From an uncultured SAR116 cluster alpha proteobacterium (GTDB lineage: Bacteria > Pseudomonadota > Alphaproteobacteria > Puniceispirillales > Marisalimonadaceae): 40,718 bases of DNA. Shown here piece after piece: positions 35,842-40,718 of the stretch. A program made the position numbers and the translations under genes. Every line of letters starts with the position of its first letter. The first letter of the stretch is position 1. The stretch spans positions 1 to 40,718 of the forward strand of contig CACIRZ010000013.1 in NCBI GenBank assembly GCA_902589185.1, written 5' to 3'. The notes beneath the pieces were generated by a model that had not been told where the DNA came from, searched no databases, and was given only the letters and a program-made list of their open reading frames with translations.

Positions 35842-36771
35842 CTAACTAGTACCTTTTCTAATTATAGTTCCTACACCATGTTCTGTGAAAAGCTCTAACA
35901 ATAAAGAATGAGGCATTCTTCCATCCATAATTACAGATGCCTCTGCACCACCTAACACTGCATCAATGCATGTTTTAATTTTTGGGATCATGCCCCCGAC
36001 AACAATTTTATTTTTAATTAATTCTTGAGCTTCTGAAATTGTTAATTCTGGTATCAATTTACCATTTTGATCAAGAACTCCTGCAACATCAGTTAACATT
36101 ATCATTCTAGAAGCTTTCATTGCAGCTGAAATAGAACCTGCTGCCGTATCAGCATTTATATTATATGTTAAGCCATCGGTTCCAATCCCTACAGGCGCAA
36201 TTACAGGTATCATTTTTTCATTAATTAAAGCATGAATAACTTGAGGATCAATTTTTTCTGGTTCACCTACATAACCAAGATCAATTGCTTTTTCTACATT
36301 AGAGTCAGAATTGTCATCAACTTTGTTTAACCTTTTGGCAGTTATTAAGTTTCCATCTTTACCAGAAATTCCAACTGATTTTGCACCAGAGTTAGCAATG
36401 GCTGAAACTATCGATTTATTTGTTACTCCACTAAGAACCATTTCGACTACATCTATTGTTGCAGCATCCGTTATTCGAAGTCCATTTATAAACTCGGTTT
36501 TTATTTGAAGCTTAGATAACATTTCACCTATTTGTGGTCCACCTCCATGTACTACAACAGGAAGCATCCCTACTTGTTGTAATAAAACAATATCTTTTGC
36601 AAAGCTGTTTACATACTCCTTTTTACCCATTGCGTTTCCACCAAACTTTACAACAATAACCTTGTTTGCATAACGTTTCATAAAAGGTAGCGTTTCTGTA
36701 AGTAAATCAGCTTTTTTTAGCCATTCAGTTTGAATTTGATCTTTATTTTTTTTCAATGCTTTAACCGTCAA
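35842..36771 (-). CDS. argB: Acetylglutamate kinase
   Basis: 309 residues. It phosphorylates N-acetylglutamate in arginine synthesis. VVKFGGNAMG (phosphate-binding Lys and glycines), VVHGGGPQIG (substrate loop) and NINADTAAGSIAA-type residues are present, followed by LTDVAGVLD and GGMIPKI. The start is TTG (36769-36771). An in-frame stop lies only 12 nt upstream and the first ATG is well inside the N-terminal helix, so TTG is the best choice although the ribosome-binding site is weak. Confidence 0.95.
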   Translation of the reverse strand: MTVKALKKNKDQIQTEWLKKADLLTETLPFMKRYANKVIVVKFGGNAMGKKEYVNSFAKDIVLLQQVGMLPVVVHGGGPQIGEMLSKLQIKTEFINGLRITDAATIDVVEMVLSGVTNKSIVSAIANSGAKSVGISGKDGNLITAKRLNKVDDNSDSNVEKAIDLGYVGEPEKIDPQVIHALINEKMIPVIAPVGIGTDGLTYNINADTAAGSISAAMKASRMIMLTDVAGVLDQNGKLIPELTISEAQELIKNKIVVGGMIPKIKTCIDAVLGGAEASVIMDGRMPHSLLLELFTEHGVGTIIRKGTS

Positions 36772-36830
36772 AAATTTATACCACTATTATTATCATATAT
36801 TTTTTAATTTAATTATTATTTTATCTTTTT

Positions 36831-37466
36831 TTATGCAAAGCTTGCTAAATATGTTCTCAAAATTTCGATACCATTATTTTTGAGACTTGAAGTAACCATT
36901 ATTTCTGGGAAGGCAGCTGTATATTTAGAAATAATTTTATTTGAATTATCTTTTACCTTTATTATTTCTTCATCACTCAATTTATCACTTTTTGTAAGAA
37001 CTAAAACCCAACTTACTGCTGCTGTATCAAGTTCTTTCATTATAGTTTTATCTAAATCTCCAATTCCTCGCCTACTATCAATTAACAGACATACAGTTCT
37101 AAGTGTTGGTCTACCTTTTAAATACTTTAAAGTAAGAGATGTCCATGATTTTATATCTGTCTTTGGTGCTTTTGCATAACCATAACCAGGCAGATCAACT
37201 AGTCTAAGCCTATTGCTTTGATAAACAAGGTCAAAAAATATCAATTGCCTAGTTCTTCCAGGTGTTTGGCTAGTTCTAGCTAAGGTTTTTCTATTTGTAA
37301 GTGCATTAACAAGCGAACTTTTACCAACATTAGATCTTCCTGCAAATGCCACCTCATTACCTTCTTGAGGAGGTATTACATTAATATCAAGAGCTGCAGC
37401 TATGAATTTACATTCCCCTGAAAATATTTTTCTAGCTTTTTCAATTTCGAGATCATCATATAACAA
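36831..37466 (-). CDS. engB: Ribosome biogenesis / cell division GTPase EngB (YsxC/YihA)
   Basis: 211 residues. A small Ras-like GTPase needed for 50S assembly. G1 is GRSNVGKSS (43-51), the switch region is TSQTPGRTRQ, G3 is DLPGYGYAKA (91-100) and G4 is TKSD, all intact. The start is TTG (37464-37466), with an AGG 8 nt upstream. The nearby ATG codons are out of frame. It lies 13 nt after yidC. A 59-nt gap separates it from argB upstream in coordinate order, so argB may need its own signal. Confidence 0.95.
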   Translation of the reverse strand: MLYDDLEIEKARKIFSGECKFIAAALDINVIPPQEGNEVAFAGRSNVGKSSLVNALTNRKTLARTSQTPGRTRQLIFFDLVYQSNRLRLVDLPGYGYAKAPKTDIKSWTSLTLKYLKGRPTLRTVCLLIDSRRGIGDLDKTIMKELDTAAVSWVLVLTKSDKLSDEEIIKVKDNSNKIISKYTAAFPEIMVTSSLKNNGIEILRTYLASFA

Positions 37467-37479
37467 GAATTCAACCTAC

Positions 37480-39204
37480 TTATTTTGACTCTTTATTCAT
37501 CTTATTCATAATTACCCATTGCTGACATATTGAAAGCAGATTATTCCATGTCCAATATATAACTAAACCTGCAGGGAAAGTTGCTAATAAAAATGTAAAC
37601 GCAACTGGCATCCACGCAAATATTTTTGCTTGTATAGGGTCCGGTGGTGTTGGGTTTAGTCTTTGCTGTAAAAACATAGTCACACCCATTAACAACGGCC
37701 AAACACCAATATTTAAAAAGTCTGGTAAAAATGATGTACTATAGGGAAGCAAACCAAATAAGTTAAAAATACTGGTTGGATCTTGAACAGATAAATCTTT
37801 AATCCACCCAAAAAAAGGTGTTTGCCTCATTTCAATTGAAACAAATAAAACCTTATATAGAGCAAAGAACACTGGAATCTGGACTAAAATTGGCAAACAT
37901 CCTGCTGCAGGATTCACTTTTTCTTTTTTATAAAGATTCATCATTTCTTGGTTTAATTTTTGTCGATCATCACCAACTCTTTCTCTCAATTTTTGAATCT
38001 GAGGTGTTAGCACTCTCATTTTAGCCATGCTCTTGTAGGATTTATTTGCTAATGGAAAAAATAATAATTTAACAATTACTGTTATAGCTAAAATTGCCAA
38101 TCCAAAATTACCTAAATAATCATTTGCCCAAGATAAAGCATAAAAGAAAGGTTTTGTTAAAAAATAAAACCAACCAAAATCAATAGCCAAGTCAAAATGT
38201 TGAATATTAAACTTTTGTTCATATTCATCAAATAAAGCTAATCTTTTTGCTCCTGCAAATGTTCTTGATAAAAACTCACCTTTAGAGTTCGCAGGAATAG
38301 TTACAGCATTTCCTAAAAAATCAGTTTGATATTGTCCACCATTTGAATTTAATTTTCTAAAAGTAAAGTTATATTTCTGGTTTTGATCAGGTAATAGAGC
38401 TGTCATCCAATATTTGTCTGTCAATCCAATCCACCCCCCTGATTCTTCAGGTTTTATATTAATACCCTTTTTGCCAGCCTCTGTTAAATCACCATAACTT
38501 TGTTCAGACAATGTTCTGTCAAAAACTCCAAGTGGACCCTCATGCAATACAAAAAAATCAATTGTTTCTGGTTCGCCAGCTCTTCTAATTAAACCATATG
38601 GATATAAAGTAACTGACTTAGCAGAAGAATTTTCTACTCTCTGGTTAACAGTGATCATAAAAGTATCGTCAATACTTATGTCTTGATAAAAATTAATTCC
38701 TTCACCATTATTCCACTTTAAAGTAATAGTTTTTTCAGGAGTTAAAAGATTACTTGATGACTGCCATAATGTTTTACCATTAGGGACTTTAACCCCATCC
38801 GGGCTACTCCATCCAAATTCAATAAAATATGGTGTCCTACCATTAGACTTTAATAATAACTTAATCATATCGCTCTCAGGCTCGAGCGTTTCTCGATACT
38901 GTGTTAAAGTAATATCATCGATTCTTGCACCCCTTAATGAGATGGACCCAGATACCTCTTTACTTTCCATTGAAATTCTTGGAACTGTTTTATTTTGATC
39001 AGTTGGCTCAGTATTATCTGATGTAATAATTCCATTACCTATATTTTCAGGCAAAGGAATGTTTGAGGTGTCATTATTTTCTTTTGTAATTTTTTCTTGT
39101 TGATATAAATCTTTTTTGGGATCAACAAATAATATTTGATAGCCTATGAGCACAGCCATAGATAAGCAAATTGCTGCAACTAAATTTCTTGTTTCTGGAT
39201 TCAT
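37480..39204 (-). CDS. yidC: Membrane protein insertase YidC
   Basis: 574 residues, the long Gram-negative form. The N-terminal membrane helix (about 7-26) is followed by a periplasmic beta domain of about 330 residues. The conserved core runs from FGLAILAITVIVKLLFFPL through NPAAGCLPILVQIPVFFALYKVL to FAWMPVAFTFLLATFPAGLVIYW. It inserts proteins into the inner membrane with SecYEG or alone. It lies 98 nt after yidD in the rpmH operon and is followed by engB. Confidence 0.97.
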   Translation of the reverse strand: MNPETRNLVAAICLSMAVLIGYQILFVDPKKDLYQQEKITKENNDTSNIPLPENIGNGIITSDNTEPTDQNKTVPRISMESKEVSGSISLRGARIDDITLTQYRETLEPESDMIKLLLKSNGRTPYFIEFGWSSPDGVKVPNGKTLWQSSSNLLTPEKTITLKWNNGEGINFYQDISIDDTFMITVNQRVENSSAKSVTLYPYGLIRRAGEPETIDFFVLHEGPLGVFDRTLSEQSYGDLTEAGKKGINIKPEESGGWIGLTDKYWMTALLPDQNQKYNFTFRKLNSNGGQYQTDFLGNAVTIPANSKGEFLSRTFAGAKRLALFDEYEQKFNIQHFDLAIDFGWFYFLTKPFFYALSWANDYLGNFGLAILAITVIVKLLFFPLANKSYKSMAKMRVLTPQIQKLRERVGDDRQKLNQEMMNLYKKEKVNPAAGCLPILVQIPVFFALYKVLFVSIEMRQTPFFGWIKDLSVQDPTSIFNLFGLLPYSTSFLPDFLNIGVWPLLMGVTMFLQQRLNPTPPDPIQAKIFAWMPVAFTFLLATFPAGLVIYWTWNNLLSICQQWVIMNKMNKESK

Positions 39205-39302
39205 TTTTTCTCGCTCAATTTATATCTAATAGAAATTCATATCTTATTTTTATAATTGTTTAACCTAAAGTACCTTTTATTAAAAGAAATGAATTAAATA
39301 AT

Positions 39303-39527
39303 TCACTTTATTGGATCATGTCCACTTTTCCCCCATGGATGACATTTAATAATTCTTTTAAAACCTAACCAAATCCCTTTTTTTAAACCAAACTTGATTA
39401 TCGAATCTTTTGTGTATTCAGAACAAGTAGGTAAGTATCTACAATTATTTCCTAATAAAGGTGAAATAATATATTTATAACAATCAATTAAAGTAATTGA
39501 GGAAGATGTTAAAAATCTTTTCATCAT
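39303..39527 (-). CDS. yidD: Membrane protein insertion efficiency factor YidD
   Basis: 74 residues, normal length. IDCYKYIISPLLGNNCRYLPTCSEYTKDSI and KCHPWGKSGHDP are the family signature with three conserved Cys. It assists YidC. Its ATG overlaps the rnpA stop by a few bases, so the two are translationally coupled. Confidence 0.96.
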   Translation of the reverse strand: MMKRFLTSSSITLIDCYKYIISPLLGNNCRYLPTCSEYTKDSIIKFGLKKGIWLGFKRIIKCHPWGKSGHDPIK

Positions 39528-39865
39528 AATCTACTCAAACATTGTTTCAATTGATTGTGCATCTCAAAAAAGGAAGCCTTTAAAATTGACTGTTTTGCTA
39601 TTAAAACATAACTATATTTTTCTTTAAACAAAATATTATCCTCTTTTAACAAGCTTGAGATTAATGCCCTCATTCTCCTTTTTGCCCTATTTCTTTTTAC
39701 TGCGTTACCAATTCTTTTAGTTGCTGTAAAACCAAACATCAGGCCTTGTTCTGATACATTAGGGTTGTAATACTCTTGTAAAATGAAATTTTTGTTATGG
39801 GTTTTTTGCCCATGTTTATTTGATAAAACAAAATCTCTTCTCTTCTTTAAAGTTACAAGTTTCAT
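39524..39865 (-). CDS. rnpA: Ribonuclease P protein component
   Basis: 113 residues. It binds the RNase P RNA and aids tRNA 5' maturation. The start LKKRRDF and the RNR motif GNAVKRNRAKRRMRAL (about 52-67) are clear. It lies 58 nt after rpmH, the near-universal order. Confidence 0.96.
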   Translation of the reverse strand: MKLVTLKKRRDFVLSNKHGQKTHNKNFILQEYYNPNVSEQGLMFGFTATKRIGNAVKRNRAKRRMRALISSLLKEDNILFKEKYSYVLIAKQSILKASFFEMHNQLKQCLSRL

Positions 39866-39923
39866 TTTATCATCTCATAAGCTATTTACTTAACAAACAA
39901 GATATAGAAATAATTAAGAAAAT

Positions 39924-40058
39924 TTAAGCTGAGAGCTTTTTTCTTCCTTTAGCTCTTCTACTACGAATGACATTTCTTCCCCCAACAGTAGACATCCTGG
40001 ATCTATAACCATGTCTTCTTTTTCTTACTAAATTACTAGGTTGAAATGTACGTTTCAT
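39924..40058 (-). CDS. rpmH: 50S ribosomal protein L34
   Basis: 44 residues, the typical size. It begins [20 protein letters not shown] and continues with the L34 core and basic tail [11 protein letters not shown]. The ATG at 40056-40058 has an AGG 6 nt upstream. It is the first gene of rpmH-rnpA-yidD-yidC. Confidence 0.97.
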   Translation of the reverse strand: MKRTFQPSNLVRKRRHGYRSRMSTVGGRNVIRSRRAKGRKKLSA

Positions 40059-40065
40059 TGTTTTC

Positions 40066-40080
40066 CTGTATTAAATACAG
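40066..40080 (-). promoter_or_regulatory. Palindrome overlapping the rpmH ribosome-binding site
   Basis: CTGTATT (40066-40072) and AATACAG (40074-40080) form a 7-bp inverted repeat around one base. Part of its arm is the AG of the rpmH Shine-Dalgarno. Such a structure could hide the site or bind a protein. The effect is inferred. Confidence 0.4.
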
Positions 40081-40101
40081 CCTCTCATTTTATTTTAGGT
40101 G

Positions 40102-40130
40102 TTTTTAGACACTTTGTGTCACTTAGTCAA
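40102..40130 (-). promoter_or_regulatory. Candidate rpmH promoter
   Basis: On the minus strand TTGACT (40130-40125), a 17-nt spacer and TAAAAA (40107-40102) form a good sigma-70 type promoter between the gpt stop and rpmH. The spacer holds the inverted repeat GACAC-3-GTGTC (40108-40120). Confidence 0.5.
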
Positions 40131-40135
40131 TATGA

Positions 40136-40627
40136 TTATTTTTGTGTACGCTCAGAAATTGTAGGAGCTGGCTTCATTTCCATATCCCAAGGAAAATATA
40201 TCCATGTATCTTGAGAAACTTCTGTTATAAATGTGTCAACCTGTTCTCTACCACTTGGCTTAGCATATACTGTTGCATAATGAGCATTAGGTAAACTTGA
40301 TCTGATAGCTTTAATAGTTTCACCAGTATCTACAAGATCATCAACTATTAGCCAACCTTCACCATTGTCAGCTACACTAGATTCTTTCAAAACTTTTATA
40401 TCACCCTTAGTTTTTTGACTATAAGATAAAACACAAAAGGTATCGATTAATCTGATATCTAGTTCTCTTGCTACTATCGCCGCAGGCACCAGCCCTCCTC
40501 TTGTAACAGCAATTATTCCTTTATAAGGTTTCAGTTCTGACAAACGCCAAGCTAAAGCTTTGCTATTTCTGTGAATCTCTTCCCAGGACACTGGGAAAGA
40601 TTTGTCATATGTATTTGTATTACTCAT
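40136..40627 (-). CDS. gpt: Xanthine-guanine phosphoribosyltransferase
   Basis: 163 residues. It salvages guanine and xanthine with PRPP. The PRPP-binding motif [12 protein letters not shown] (about 93-104) and the start motif [19 protein letters not shown] (41-59) are diagnostic. WIYFPWDME near the C-terminus is the purine-binding region. It is upstream of the rpmH promoter, with 91 nt of gene-free, AT-rich sequence between its start and the window's right edge. Confidence 0.93.
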   Translation of the reverse strand: MSNTNTYDKSFPVSWEEIHRNSKALAWRLSELKPYKGIIAVTRGGLVPAAIVARELDIRLIDTFCVLSYSQKTKGDIKVLKESSVADNGEGWLIVDDLVDTGETIKAIRSSLPNAHYATVYAKPSGREQVDTFITEVSQDTWIYFPWDMEMKPAPTISERTQK

Positions 40628-40718
40628 ATATCATATATAAATGTAAAGTTAATATTTTCTACACTAAAATTAACAAAAATATAATATTTATTTTCTTACT
40701 TGATTATAACTATTTATG

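Noticed and set aside
1-40718. CRISPR arrays, insertion sequences, prophage, tRNA or rRNA genes
   Set aside because: No regularly spaced direct repeats, transposase or integrase motifs, tRNA cloverleaf or rRNA core sequences were recognised by reading.

Overview
The window is a 40.7 kb piece of an AT-rich (roughly 30-33% GC by eye), densely packed chromosome. It looks like a streamlined, probably marine, alphaproteobacterium. Three gene blocks point there: hemC-hemD-Mic60-hemY opposite tsaD-gpsA; cytochrome c / kdsB / pheA followed by ffs-dnaX-recR; and rpmH-rnpA-yidD-yidC-engB-argB-HAD-dapD-dapE. The TRAP transporter, EamA and MFS carriers and the small intergenic gaps fit an oligotrophic planktonic lifestyle. 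The exact clade (SAR11-, HIMB59/AEGEAN-169- or SAR116-like) cannot be fixed from this sequence alone. I saw no mobile element, phage, CRISPR array, rRNA or tRNA.

Region 1 (1-12.7 kb) is the accessory, metabolic part. A truncated 3-hydroxyacyl-CoA dehydrogenase gene lies at the left edge, downstream of a strong terminator. Next comes a minus-strand TRAP operon, dctP - hairpin - dctQ - unknown 4-TM protein - dctM. Further right is a minus-strand unit of alpha/beta hydrolase, NAD-epimerase, EamA permease and a uronate dehydrogenase-like enzyme. Divergent from it are a DHDPS-family lyase, a phytanoyl-CoA dioxygenase-like Fe(II) oxygenase and an MFS carrier, followed by YtoQ-family, TrmL and LysE-family genes. 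Together these suggest uptake and breakdown of an organic or sugar acid, but the substrate is not visible from sequence.

Region 2 (12.7-24.7 kb) holds haem synthesis (hemC, hemD) with its usual companions, a Mic60/mitofilin-like protein and a HemY-like TPR protein. Then come tsaD and gpsA, a lipid A or envelope glycosylation trio (GT39, GT2, LAB_N), an M17 aminopeptidase, a HisN-like phosphatase and a membrane-anchored cytochrome c.

Region 3 (24.8-32.5 kb) carries kdsB, pheA, the 4.5S SRP RNA, dnaX, recR, rmuC, def, fmt and truA. Region 4 (32.5-40.6 kb) is one long minus-strand run from gpt and rpmH through membrane insertion (yidC), cell division GTPase (engB), arginine (argB) and lysine/diaminopimelate (dapD, dapE) synthesis.

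The most unusual signals are two essential genes, hemD and dnaX, with no in-frame ATG, GTG or TTG where their conserved N-termini begin. Both fit an ATT start. At least six other genes appear to start with TTG (one of them TTG or GTG). Other points of interest are a 14-bp hairpin between dctP and the TRAP permease genes, an unknown membrane protein inside that operon, and the uncharacterised acid-catabolism locus.
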